64,000 bases of DNA from CAYHCE01 sp964355015 (GTDB taxonomy: Bacteria > Cyanobacteriota > Cyanobacteriia > PCC-6307 > Cyanobiaceae). The stretch lies in assembly GCA_964355015.1 (NCBI GenBank), contig CAYHCE010000007.1, positions 1 to 64,000 on the forward strand. The letters run 5' to 3'. This document shows positions 37,012 to 44,823 of the stretch, piece by piece. The notes beneath the pieces are model-generated. The model made no database searches. It had not been told where the DNA came from and saw only the letters and a list, made by a program, of their open reading frames with translations. Numbering within the stretch: the stretch's first letter is position 1; every line of letters begins with the position of its first letter. The position numbers and the translations under genes are program-made.

Positions 37012-37039
37012 TTGACCGATAGGGTTTACGTGTTAGGCT
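37012..37039 (+). promoter_or_regulatory. Candidate cysR promoter
   Basis: TTGACC (37012-37017), a 16-bp spacer and TAGGCT (37034-37039), lying 21 bp after the Rrf2 stop. It would give a leader of about 100 nt before the cysR ATG. That leader contains the palindrome GGGGATCCCC and a short CCGCCGGC/GCCGGC hairpin. The promoter fits sigma70-type spacing, but the -10 is weak. Confidence 0.4.
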
Positions 37040-37146
37040 TTGCCCATCACGGGGGATCCCCATGCGCTGTCGTCGCCGAATGCCTACCGCCGGCTTCCTG
37101 CCGGCTCCCTTGCCAGCCTCCATGTCCGACAACCGCTTGCCTGTCC

Positions 37147-37716
37147 ATGGCCACAACAGTTCTTCCGCCACAGCTCCGCCTCACGCTCCTCCCCCAGGAC
37201 GTCCTGCCTGACGGGCTGAGCTGGCGCATTCAGGACGGCTACATCCGCACCTCCACCTGGGATGAGGAGGGCGACTTCATCACCCTCGGGCTCTGGGGCC
37301 CCGGGGAGTGGGTCACCTCCCGCTTCTCCGCCCTGCACCCCTTCGACATCCAGTGCCTCACCACCGTGGTCGTCGAGCAGTGCGATCCCTCCACGGCAGA
37401 CGTTGAAGAGTTCCTGCAGCGACAGATCCGGAATCTCGAGGAGCTCTTTCAGATCAATCGCATCCGCGGCGCCGAAGATCGGCTCCTGGCCCTGCTCCGC
37501 TGGATCGGCCGGCGCTTCGGACAGGTGAGCAGCCGCGGAGCACGGTTCTCCCTGAAGGAGATGAACCTCACCCACAAGGCTCTTGCCGAGCTGTGCGGCC
37601 TCACCCGTGTCACCGTCACCAAGTTGCTCAACCGCTTCAAGTCGGAGGGTCTGCTGCTGCAGGTCAGCAAGGACGACTACCTGCTTCCCGCAGCCCCGCT
37701 GACCGCTCGATCCTGA
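37147..37716 (+). CDS. cysR: Crp/Fnr-family sulfur regulator (CysR-like)
   Basis: 189-residue Crp-family protein. The N-terminal part is a short sensor/jelly-roll (LSWRIQDGYIRTSTWDEEGDFITLGLWGPGEWV), followed by a dimer helix and a C-terminal helix-turn-helix (FSLKEMNLTHKALAELCGLTRVTVTKLLNRFKSEGLL). The shape resembles CysR of Synechococcus, needed for sulfur-starvation responses and encoded among sulfate-permease genes, as here. ATG 37147 is chosen because the codons upstream (Pro/Cys-rich) are not Crp-like. NtcA is excluded because the cAMP/2-OG-type pocket residues and length differ. Confidence 0.82.
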   Translation: MATTVLPPQLRLTLLPQDVLPDGLSWRIQDGYIRTSTWDEEGDFITLGLWGPGEWVTSRFSALHPFDIQCLTTVVVEQCDPSTADVEEFLQRQIRNLEELFQINRIRGAEDRLLALLRWIGRRFGQVSSRGARFSLKEMNLTHKALAELCGLTRVTVTKLLNRFKSEGLLLQVSKDDYLLPAAPLTARS

Positions 37717-37747
37717 TCAATCCAACCGTTCCTTTTCTCCTGTTCCC

Positions 37748-37942
37748 ATGACCCCCAGCCGTCTTCCCCGCTCCAGCCGTCCAGCTTCGACGGCCCTCTT
37801 CACCCTCGTGTTCCGCAACGGCCAGCGCCTGCTGCATCAGGATCCGCTGGCGGTGGCCCAGTTCCGCTCCGACGGTCGCCTGGTGGCCGTCTGGCGCGAG
37901 CCGGCGGGCCAGGTCCTTCCTTCATCGCCGGATCGGGGCTGA
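37748..37942 (+). CDS. Small basic hypothetical protein
   Basis: 64 residues, 31 bp after cysR and probably cotranscribed. The middle (FTLVFRNGQRLLHQDPLAVAQFRSDGRLVAVWREP) looks like a compact beta-rich fold, with a Ser/Arg/Pro-rich start. No family recognised. It sits exactly where the sulfate cluster converges on cysA, and its stop touches a 16-bp inverted repeat. It may be a small sulfur-regulon protein. Confidence 0.55.
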   Translation: MTPSRLPRSSRPASTALFTLVFRNGQRLLHQDPLAVAQFRSDGRLVAVWREPAGQVLPSSPDRG

Positions 37943-37943
37943 G

Positions 37944-38010
37944 CCTCACCCGCCAGGGCCGCACTCAGATGGCGTAATCCGGCACGAACCTCCTGCCCTG
38001 GCGGGTGAGG
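37944..38010. repeat. Perfect 16-bp inverted repeat at convergent gene ends
   Basis: The arm CCTCACCCGCCAGGGC (37944-37959) is exactly complementary to 37995-38010, with a 35-base loop. The left arm begins 2 bp after the stop of the small gene; the right arm lies inside the last codons of cysA, and the cysA stop lies in the loop. No T-run follows. It may act as a bidirectional terminator or mRNA 3'-end stabiliser for both transcripts. Confidence 0.7.
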
Positions 38011-38981
38011 ATGTAGAGCTCATCGCCCGGGACCAGGCTGCGGTGATCGAGGTGTTCCCGGGGAAGCTGGGCGAGCACCACGTCCCCGTTCTCCAGCTGC
38101 AGCTCAGCCTGAAGATCGCGGCCCATGTGAGTGAGACGCCGCAGCCGTGCCGGCAGGCTCCCCTCCTGGCGCTCCTGATACACCTCCACGTCGTGCGGAC
38201 GCACGAACAGGGAGGTTTCCGGGGCCTCGCTCTGGGAGGTCTGTCGGGGCAGAAGATCGCCGGGGAACACGTTGACCTCTCCCACGAATCGCATCACGAA
38301 CGGGGTGGAGGGATGGTCGTAGATCTCGGCAGGGCTGCCGATCTGCTCGATCCGCCCCGCGTTCATCACCACGATGTCGTCGGCCACTTCCATGGCCTCC
38401 TCCTGGTCGTGGGTGACGATCACCGTGGTCACGTTCATTTCATCGTGCAGGTTCCGCAGCCAGGCGCGCAGTTCCTTGCGCACCTTGGCATCGAGGGCGC
38501 TGAACGGCTCATCGAGCAGCAGCACCTTCGGCTGCACCGCCAGGGCCCGCGCCAGGGAGACGCGCTGCCGCTGTCCGCCCGAGAGCTGGGAGGGATAGCG
38601 GTTGCCGAAGCCCTGCAACTGCACCAGGTGGAGCAGTTCGTCGACGCGGCGCTGGATCTGATCCTTCTTCCAGCCGCGCAGCTCCAGACCGAAGCTGATG
38701 TTGCGGCGCACCGTGCGGTGCTTGAACAGCGCGAAATGCTGGAAGACGAAGCCCACGTGCCGCTCCTGCACGGAGTGCTGCGTGGCCTCCTCGCCGTTGA
38801 TCCAGATCCGACCGGAATCCGCCTGATCGAGCCCTGCAATCATGCGCAGCAGAGTGCTCTTGCCGGAGCCGGATGGACCGAGCAAGGCCACCAGGCCGCC
38901 GCTGTCCACATCCAGGCTCACGTCATCGATGGCCTTGAACGAACCGAAGTTTTTGCTGACGTTGGCGACACGGATTCCCAT
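37965..38981 (-). CDS. cysA: Sulfate/thiosulfate ABC transporter ATPase
   Basis: 338-residue ATPase of the sulfate importer. Walker A GPSGSGKST (about 35-43), Q-loop FVFQHFALFKHRTV, signature LSGGQRQRVSLARAL, Walker B VLLLDEPFSALD and switch VTHDQEEAMEVADD are intact. A C-terminal regulatory TOBE-like domain begins near FPGDLLPRQ (about 240) with the VRPHDVEV motif typical of CysA. It diverges from cysT across 116 bp. The upstream region holds AGCTTAA (39003) and ACCACGT (39017), shared with the sbpA promoter region at 34376. Confidence 0.95.
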   Translation of the reverse strand: MGIRVANVSKNFGSFKAIDDVSLDVDSGGLVALLGPSGSGKSTLLRMIAGLDQADSGRIWINGEEATQHSVQERHVGFVFQHFALFKHRTVRRNISFGLELRGWKKDQIQRRVDELLHLVQLQGFGNRYPSQLSGGQRQRVSLARALAVQPKVLLLDEPFSALDAKVRKELRAWLRNLHDEMNVTTVIVTHDQEEAMEVADDIVVMNAGRIEQIGSPAEIYDHPSTPFVMRFVGEVNVFPGDLLPRQTSQSEAPETSLFVRPHDVEVYQERQEGSLPARLRRLTHMGRDLQAELQLENGDVVLAQLPREHLDHRSLVPGDELYILTRQGRRFVPDYAI

Positions 38982-39097
38982 GGTTCCAGACGGGTTCGCG
39001 GCAGCTTAACCCGACTACCACGTATCAACGGTGGAGAAATGGGAAATATGGCCTCAACCCTGTTAGGGTCCTGCGACCGTTCGTCCATCCGGTCGTC

Positions 39098-39961
39098 ATG
39101 ACCTCCTCGCAGCTGCGGCGCTGGGTCCTGCCGCGTCCGTCCCTGCCCAGCTGGCCCTGGCGCATCACCTGGCTCTATCTGGGCCTGATCCTGTTCCTGC
39201 CGCTGGCCGGGCTGCTGCTGCGGGCGGCAGGGGTGGGGCCGGCCCAGTTCTGGCGGCTGGCCACCACCGAGGAGGCGATCGCCACCTACAGGATCAGCTT
39301 CGGACTCGCTTTCGTCGCCTCCCTGGTCAACGGGGTGTTCGGGCTGCTGATCGCCTGGGCCCTGGTCCGCAGCCGCTTCCCCGGCCAGCGCCTGCTCGAT
39401 GCCCTGATCGATCTGCCCTTCGCCCTGCCCACGGCCGTGGCGGGCCTGTCCCTGTCCGCGGTGTACAGCACCAATGGTCTGCTCGGTGCCCCCATCTACC
39501 AGTGGTTCGGTCTCAGAATCGCCTTCAACTGGCCCGGTGTGGCCGTGGCGATGGTGTTCATCTCGCTGCCCTTCGTGGTGCGCACGGTGGAACCGGTGCT
39601 CCGTTCGCTCGAGAAGGAGCAGGAGGAAGCTTCCTGGTGCCTGGGCGCCAGCCCCTTTCAGACGTTCTTCAAGGTGGTGCTGCCCCAGCTGATGCCCGCC
39701 ATCCTCTCCGGCATCGCCCAGGGCTATAGCCGGGCGGTGGGGGAGTACGGCTCGGTGGTGATGATCTCCAGCAACGTACCCTTCCGCGATCTGATCACTC
39801 CGACCCTGATCATCCAGAAGCTCGAGGAATACGACTTCGACAGCGCCACCGTGATCGGCGCGGTGATGCTGCTGTTCTCCCTGGTCAGCCTTCTGGTCAT
39901 CAACTTCCTGCAGGTCTGGGGTCGCCGCTATGCCGAGGAAGTGCCCCGTGCCGCCGGCTGA
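39098..39961 (+). CDS. cysT: Sulfate ABC transporter permease CysT
   Basis: 287-residue inner-membrane permease, first of the CysT-CysW heterodimer. About six helices, with SFGLAFVASLVNGVFGLLIAWALVR, DLPFALPTAVAGLSLSAVYS and the coupling loop EKEQEEASWCLGASPFQTFFKVVLPQLMPAIL (EAA motif), then SRAVGEYGSVVMISSNVPF, which is characteristic of sulfate permeases. It is followed by cysW after 53 bp, so the two are cotranscribed. Confidence 0.95.
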   Translation: MTSSQLRRWVLPRPSLPSWPWRITWLYLGLILFLPLAGLLLRAAGVGPAQFWRLATTEEAIATYRISFGLAFVASLVNGVFGLLIAWALVRSRFPGQRLLDALIDLPFALPTAVAGLSLSAVYSTNGLLGAPIYQWFGLRIAFNWPGVAVAMVFISLPFVVRTVEPVLRSLEKEQEEASWCLGASPFQTFFKVVLPQLMPAILSGIAQGYSRAVGEYGSVVMISSNVPFRDLITPTLIIQKLEEYDFDSATVIGAVMLLFSLVSLLVINFLQVWGRRYAEEVPRAAG

Positions 39962-40014
39962 TTCCGCCCGGACCACCCCCTACCACCGCTTCGCTCCCTT
40001 CGCCGCTTGCCGCC

Positions 40015-40920
40015 ATGACCCTGGCCACTCCGCCTTCGCCGATCACGGTGACCACCACAGCCCCACCGCCTCGCGTTCCCCTCGGCAAGCGGATCAGCGG
40101 CAAGGTCCTGCCTGCCCTGATCCCGATCGCGGCTTGCCTCTACGTGGGTGTCGTCATCCTGCTGCCGGCCCTGAACATCGTGCAGCAGGCCTTCGCCAGG
40201 GGAGTGGGGCCGTTCCTGGAGAATCTTCAGAACGAGGAGATGCTCGCTGCGGTGCGCCTCACCCTGCTGATCACAGCCATCGCGGTGCCGGCCAACACGA
40301 TCTTCGGACTGGCGGCGGCTACGGCGATCGCACGCAAGGAGTTCCGGGGCAAGGCGCTGCTGCTGAGCCTGATCGACCTTCCCTTCTCGATTTCGCCGGT
40401 GGTGGTGGGCCTGATGCTGGTGCTGCTGTTCAGCCCCAGCCATGGCCTGCTGGCGGCCGTGGTGAACAGCACCGGCTGGAAGATCATCTTCTCCTGGCCG
40501 GGGATGGTTCTGGCCACGATCATCGTCTCCCTTCCCTTCATGGCCCGGGAGGTGATTCCCCTGCTGGAGGAGGAGGGCTGGGACGAGGAGGAGGCGGCCA
40601 AGACCCTCGGCGCCAGCGACTGGCAGGTGTTCTGGAAGGTCACCCTGCCGATGGTTCGCTGGGCGGCCCTCTACGGCCTGATCCTCACCACCGCCCGCTC
40701 GCTGGGAGAGTTCGGCGCCGTGGCCGTGGTCAGCGGCAACATCCGCGGCGAAACCCAGACGCTGCCTCTGTTCGTTGAGGATGCCTACAAGCAGTACCAG
40801 ACCGAGCTGGCCTACGGCGCCGCGATGATTCTCGGCGGCGTCGCGATCCTCTCTCTGCTGCTGAAATTCCTGGTGGAGCGGCTGCTCGATCAGGACAAGC
40901 GCGCCGCTCGCGAGGACTGA
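40015..40920 (+). CDS. cysW: Sulfate ABC transporter permease CysW
   Basis: 301-residue partner permease. Family landmarks: AVRLTLLITAIAVPANTIFGLAAATAIARKEF, DLPFSISPVVVGLMLVLLF, the EAA coupling loop EEEGWDEEEAAKTLGASDWQVFWKVTLPMV and SLGEFGAVAVVSGNI followed by GETQTLPLFVEDAYKQY. The N-terminal 35 residues are polar and Pro/Thr-rich. It completes the sulfate importer with CysT, CysA and the two SbpA proteins encoded nearby. Confidence 0.95.
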   Translation: MTLATPPSPITVTTTAPPPRVPLGKRISGKVLPALIPIAACLYVGVVILLPALNIVQQAFARGVGPFLENLQNEEMLAAVRLTLLITAIAVPANTIFGLAAATAIARKEFRGKALLLSLIDLPFSISPVVVGLMLVLLFSPSHGLLAAVVNSTGWKIIFSWPGMVLATIIVSLPFMAREVIPLLEEEGWDEEEAAKTLGASDWQVFWKVTLPMVRWAALYGLILTTARSLGEFGAVAVVSGNIRGETQTLPLFVEDAYKQYQTELAYGAAMILGGVAILSLLLKFLVERLLDQDKRAARED

Positions 40921-41015
40921 AACTGGGGCCCCTCTCCGGGGCCGGGCTGCACCTCCAGCCTGCGCCGATTCTCGAGCGGCGCTCCCGGTACGTTCCGACT
41001 GCCTTTCTGCCCCGA

Positions 41016-41825
41016 TTGTTCCTGTTGCGGCGCGATCGGGGGGCCGCTGCACTTACGGTCTCTCCAGCCTTTGCCGCCCGGTCGCCCTTGTTCAGCCCCG
41101 ACCTGCTCGGACCCCACTCCCAGCTCAGCCCGGCGGCCCTGTTCGGCCAGTCGTCCCTGTTCGGCTTCGGAATCGCCTTCAGTCCCCTCCATATCGCTGT
41201 GGTGGCGCTGCTGCTGCTCGGTCCGACCCCGCTGCGCCGTGCCCTGGCCTTCGTCACGGGCTGGGCGAGCGCCAATGGCCTGGCGATTCTGGCGCTCATG
41301 CTGCTGGGGGATAACTTCTCCCTGGCCCTGAATCACGGCGAGCAGGGCCAGGTGATGATCGATCTGTGCGGAGCCGTGGCTCTGATGGTGCTCGGGGTTT
41401 ACCAGCTCACGCCCGCTGCCGCCATCGGCGAGCAGGGAATGGCGATGCGCCTGATGAGCCAGTTGCCCGATTTCAGCACGCCGATGCTGGTGCTGATCGG
41501 CGCCGGCAGTGCCCTGCTCACCCCGGAGAATCTGGTCTTCTATCTCAAGGAGGCAGGCCTTCTGCTCGTGAACCAGCCTGGTGTGAGCCGCGATCTCGAA
41601 CTCACCGGCTTGTTCGTGCTGGTGGCGAGTTCGCTCCTGCTGCTGCCGCCCCTGGCCTGGGTGGCCACGGGCGGCAGCATCCGCGATCCCCTGAGTCGGC
41701 TGGAGGGCTGGCTGGAGCACCGGGCCGAGTGGCTGGTGGGAGTGCTGGCCTTGCTGATCGCCGTTTATCTGGCCTGGGAGGGGCTGCACGGCCTCTGGCT
41801 GCTGCGGGGGGCCGCGTCACTGTGA
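41016..41825 (+). CDS. GAP-family (sulfolipid-addressing-like) membrane protein
   Basis: 269 residues with six hydrophobic helices and long polar loops. The pattern FGIAFSPLHIAVVALLLLGPTPLRRALAFVTGWASANGLAIL, then a middle polar loop and LVLIGAGSALLTPENLVFYLKEAG, resembles the GAP/Sap (LysE-like) family of small exporters. The start is uncertain: TTG 41016 opens the frame, but the membrane core begins near residue 48. It is followed by a CPA2 antiporter with a 4-bp overlap (GTGA), so the two probably work or are at least regulated together. Substrate unknown. Confidence 0.65.
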   Translation: MFLLRRDRGAAALTVSPAFAARSPLFSPDLLGPHSQLSPAALFGQSSLFGFGIAFSPLHIAVVALLLLGPTPLRRALAFVTGWASANGLAILALMLLGDNFSLALNHGEQGQVMIDLCGAVALMVLGVYQLTPAAAIGEQGMAMRLMSQLPDFSTPMLVLIGAGSALLTPENLVFYLKEAGLLLVNQPGVSRDLELTGLFVLVASSLLLLPPLAWVATGGSIRDPLSRLEGWLEHRAEWLVGVLALLIAVYLAWEGLHGLWLLRGAASL

Positions 41826-43135
41826 TCGCATCCGCGCCAGTGCTGGCGGTGGCCACCGCCCAGGTGGCAGCGGAGCCGCCAGGGCTGCCGACCCTCTCGC
41901 TCGTTCTGATCGACGTGGCGTTGATCATCGTGCTTTCGAAGCTGCTCGGCCGCCTGCTGGCCCGCTTCGACCAGCCGCCCGTGATCGGCGAGATTCTCGG
42001 CGGCATCCTGCTCGGCCCTTCCCTGCTCGGGGCGATCGCTCCCGGGGTGCAGGCGGCACTGTTCAGCGCCGAGGCCCTGCTCCAGCTCAACACCCTCTCC
42101 CAGCTCGGTCTCATCCTGTTCATGTTCCTGGTGGGGGTGGAGCTGAACCCCGACCACCTGCGGGGACGCCTGCCGCTGGCCACACGCATCTCCCTGGCGG
42201 GAATCCTGCTGCCGCTGCTGCTGGGCACCCTGCTGGCCGGTGGTCTCGAATCCTTCGCTCCCGATCTTCTGCCGGGGGATCGCACCCTGCCGGGCATGCT
42301 CTTCATGGGCACCGCCATGGCGATCACGGCCTTTCCCGTGCTGTCGCGGCTGCTGAAGGAGAAGGGACTGCTCAGCCTGCCCTTGGGGAACCTGGTGATC
42401 ACCTGCGCCGCAATCGACGACGTGATCAGCTGGATCCTGCTGGCTGGGGTGGTCTCGTTCGCCCGCTCCGGCTCCGCCGGCGGCGCCCTGCTGCCCCTGC
42501 TGCTCACCGTGCTCTGGGGCCTGCTGCTGCTGCTGGGCCTGCGGCCGCTGATGAACAGGCTGGAGGCCCGGATCCGGCGCGAGCCCGATCTCAGCCAGGT
42601 GCTGCTGGCCACGCTGTTCGCCGGAGCGATCCTCTCAGCGGTGGTGACCGACCTGATCGGGGTTCACTACATCTTCGGGGCCTTCCTGTTCGGCCTGGCG
42701 CTGCCCCGCTATGACCCTCTGCTGCGCCGGCTGCAGCTGAACATAGAGCAGCTGGTGCTCACTCTGCTGCTGCCCCTCTTCTTCGCGATCAGTGGCCTGA
42801 ACACCCGCATCGGCAGCCTGAACGCGCCGTTGCTCTGGCTGGCTCTGGCGGCGGTGCTGACGGTGGCGATCGGTGGCAAGTTTCTGGGCTGCTGGGCACT
42901 GGCCCTCCAGGGTGGTCTGCCGGAGCGGGAGGCCCAGGCGGTGGGCTGGCTGATGAACACCCGTGGGCTCACCGAACTGGTGATCCTGAACGTGGGACTG
43001 AGCCTTGGGGTGATCAGCCCCACCCTGTTCACGATGATGGTGCTGATGGCCCTGATCACCACCGCCATGGCCTCGCCGCTGCTCAGCCGCCTCGGCATCG
43101 GCTCCGGACTCAGCCCGGCAGCATCACGCGGTTGA
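41822..43135 (+). CDS. CPA2-type Na+/H+ antiporter
   Basis: 437-residue membrane protein with thirteen helices. CPA2 landmarks: QPPVIGEILGGILLGPSLLG, LILFMFLVGVELNPDHLRG, AITAFPVLSRLLKEKGLL, the ion-site pair in CAAIDDVISWILLAG (about 197-211) and MNTRGLTELVILNVGLSLGVI. It belongs to the bacterial NapA/KefB-like group without an RCK domain. It starts with GTG inside the previous stop. The 3' end overlaps by 26 bp the convergent cupS-like gene of the CO2-uptake cassette; Na+/H+ exchange and inorganic-carbon uptake are often physiologically linked, but no coregulation is shown. Confidence 0.9.
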   Translation: MIASAPVLAVATAQVAAEPPGLPTLSLVLIDVALIIVLSKLLGRLLARFDQPPVIGEILGGILLGPSLLGAIAPGVQAALFSAEALLQLNTLSQLGLILFMFLVGVELNPDHLRGRLPLATRISLAGILLPLLLGTLLAGGLESFAPDLLPGDRTLPGMLFMGTAMAITAFPVLSRLLKEKGLLSLPLGNLVITCAAIDDVISWILLAGVVSFARSGSAGGALLPLLLTVLWGLLLLLGLRPLMNRLEARIRREPDLSQVLLATLFAGAILSAVVTDLIGVHYIFGAFLFGLALPRYDPLLRRLQLNIEQLVLTLLLPLFFAISGLNTRIGSLNAPLLWLALAAVLTVAIGGKFLGCWALALQGGLPEREAQAVGWLMNTRGLTELVILNVGLSLGVISPTLFTMMVLMALITTAMASPLLSRLGIGSGLSPAASRG

Positions 43136-43511
43136 TCACATGCACGATGCCGTTGTCGCAGACGACATCGGCGGCGGCCACGCTGGCGTTCTTCACCTCG
43201 AAGGGATCGATGCGCCGGATCGGCAGCGGTGCGCCCTCCAGGGTGGTCCACTCCGGCTGCGCCACGAGCTGCTCGCGGCTGTAGGCGCCGGAGAGCACGT
43301 GGTACTTGAGGATCCGCGCCAGCTGAGGTGGGTTCTGAACCAGGGTCTGCACCGTGCCGGGCGGCAGGGCTGCGAAGGCGTCGTCCACCGGAGCGAAGAC
43401 GGTGAAGGGGCCGGGGCCGGCGAGGGCCTCGAGCAGGCCGCCGGCCTCCACGGCCGCCAGCAGGGTCTGGAAGCAGCCCGCGGCGCGGGCGGTGTCGAGA
43501 ATGTCGGCCAA
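43110..43511 (-). CDS. cupS: Fasciclin-domain protein, CupS-like subunit of NDH-1MS
   Basis: 133 residues, almost entirely one FAS1 domain: MADILDTARAAGCFQTLLAAVEAGGL, FTVFAPVDDAFAALPPGTV, LARILKYHVLSG, then GIVHVINRVMLP. There is no signal peptide, unlike secreted fasciclins. CupS of the low-CO2-induced NDH-1MS complex has this fold and is encoded last in ndhF3-ndhD3-cupA-cupS, which is exactly the place here. This neighbour is the main reason to call the cassette the inducible (F3/D3/CupA) type rather than F4/D4/CupB. Confidence 0.82.
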   Translation of the reverse strand: MADILDTARAAGCFQTLLAAVEAGGLLEALAGPGPFTVFAPVDDAFAALPPGTVQTLVQNPPQLARILKYHVLSGAYSREQLVAQPEWTTLEGAPLPIRRIDPFEVKNASVAAADVVCDNGIVHVINRVMLPG

Positions 43512-43536
43512 GGTTGGGGTGGCGGCGAAGGGAATA

Positions 43537-44823
43537 TCAGCGGTAGTCCTGACCCTGGACGTCCTTCAGACGTGCTTCGGGCCTGCGGAAGCGGTCCATC
43601 TGGGCCTCGAAGAAGCGGCGATTGGCGAGGCGATGCTCGGGATCCGGGTCGTCGAGGGGATAGAACAGTGCCGCCCGCAGCGCCTGGATCACGGCTGAGG
43701 TCACGTTGTACATCGAGCGCTGGAAGGTGATGCCCAGCTGGATCAGCTGGTCTTCTTCACCGCGCCGGTGCTGGCGGTACATCTCCGTCAGGTAGGGCGG
43801 CAGGAAGTGCACCATGTCCTGCATCAGCAGGGTGGGAGGGATGCCTGCAGAGCCGACCGGAAACACATCGGCGTAGAGAATGCCGTAGTGGAAGTCGGCC
43901 TGGATGGCCGGCACCTGGCCCGCCTGGGCGTTGTAGCTCTTGGTGCCACGGAACGGCGCCGTGCGGTAGAACACAGCCTCCACGTAGGGAAGGGCAGCCT
44001 CGTAGAGCCAGGTGAAGCCCTCTGATTTGGGAATGATCTCGAAGCACTCCCCGTCGATGAAGACGTGGTGGTAGATCGGCCGGCCGGCCACGGCAAAGAT
44101 GCCGTTCACCAGGAAGTTCATCGCATCAGGAACACCGGCGAAGCCGCCCTCGTCGTAGATGTCGCTCATCTCGAAGAAGACCGGCGCCATCACCTCCCAG
44201 AAAAGACCGAGGTTGGCGTAGTAGCTGAGCTTGCGCACCTGCTCCAGGAACATCTCCGGAAACAGCTTGTGCAGCCCCAGCATCACGGGGTTTCGCTTGA
44301 AATAGGCCTTGATCGCCCGGTCGGCGTTGGCCTTGTAGGCGTCGCACTCGAGGTAGTCGTAGAAGCGGCCGCCCATGCCCTGGTGCCAGAACATGGCATC
44401 CATGCAGGCCTCGGCGAACTCCATGTTGATCCGGTCGTGCCAGAGATGATGGAGAAGCTTCGGCAGCTTGCCGGTTTCCCCCTTCTCCATGAACTCCAGC
44501 AGTTCCGGGTGGGCGCCGGCCTCACCCCGCCAGATCCGCAGATCGGCGCCTTCGCCCGCGTAGGAGTTGGGACGATCCAGATACTCCTGGCTGGGGAAGT
44601 ACTTGAAGGCCGGCAGCGGGTTGAGGAACACCTGCTCGGCGATGTAGAGAAGGTCGCGCCAGTAGAAATCCATCGGCACGGCGTAGGCCTTGTAGATGCC
44701 GATGATCTGGGTGAGGTTCTCCGGAGTGTCCGGCAGCATCGAGCCACCGGCCTCGAGGCGATGCACCACCTCGGCGAAGGGATGGGTGGAGGGGGGCAGG
44801 GCCGTGGGGGTCGTCACCGTCAT
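43537..44823 (-). CDS. cupA: CO2 hydration protein CupA (ChpY)
   Basis: 428-residue hydrophilic protein bound to the NDH-1MS complex at the thylakoid, where it converts CO2 to bicarbonate inside the cell. Conserved features seen are PFAEVVHRLEAGGSMLPDTPENL, YLDRPNSYAGEGADLRIWRGEAGAHPELLEF, the His-rich LPKLLHHLWHDRINMEFAEACMDAMFWHQ and FIDGECFEIIPKSEGFTWLYEAALPYVEAVFYRTAPFRG. Candidate zinc-binding His/Cys lie in the HHLWHD and FWHQ stretches; I cannot say which are ligands. Length fits CupA better than the shorter CupB. Its start overlaps the ndhD3 stop. Confidence 0.9.
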   Translation of the reverse strand: MTVTTPTALPPSTHPFAEVVHRLEAGGSMLPDTPENLTQIIGIYKAYAVPMDFYWRDLLYIAEQVFLNPLPAFKYFPSQEYLDRPNSYAGEGADLRIWRGEAGAHPELLEFMEKGETGKLPKLLHHLWHDRINMEFAEACMDAMFWHQGMGGRFYDYLECDAYKANADRAIKAYFKRNPVMLGLHKLFPEMFLEQVRKLSYYANLGLFWEVMAPVFFEMSDIYDEGGFAGVPDAMNFLVNGIFAVAGRPIYHHVFIDGECFEIIPKSEGFTWLYEAALPYVEAVFYRTAPFRGTKSYNAQAGQVPAIQADFHYGILYADVFPVGSAGIPPTLLMQDMVHFLPPYLTEMYRQHRRGEEDQLIQLGITFQRSMYNVTSAVIQALRAALFYPLDDPDPEHRLANRRFFEAQMDRFRRPEARLKDVQGQDYR

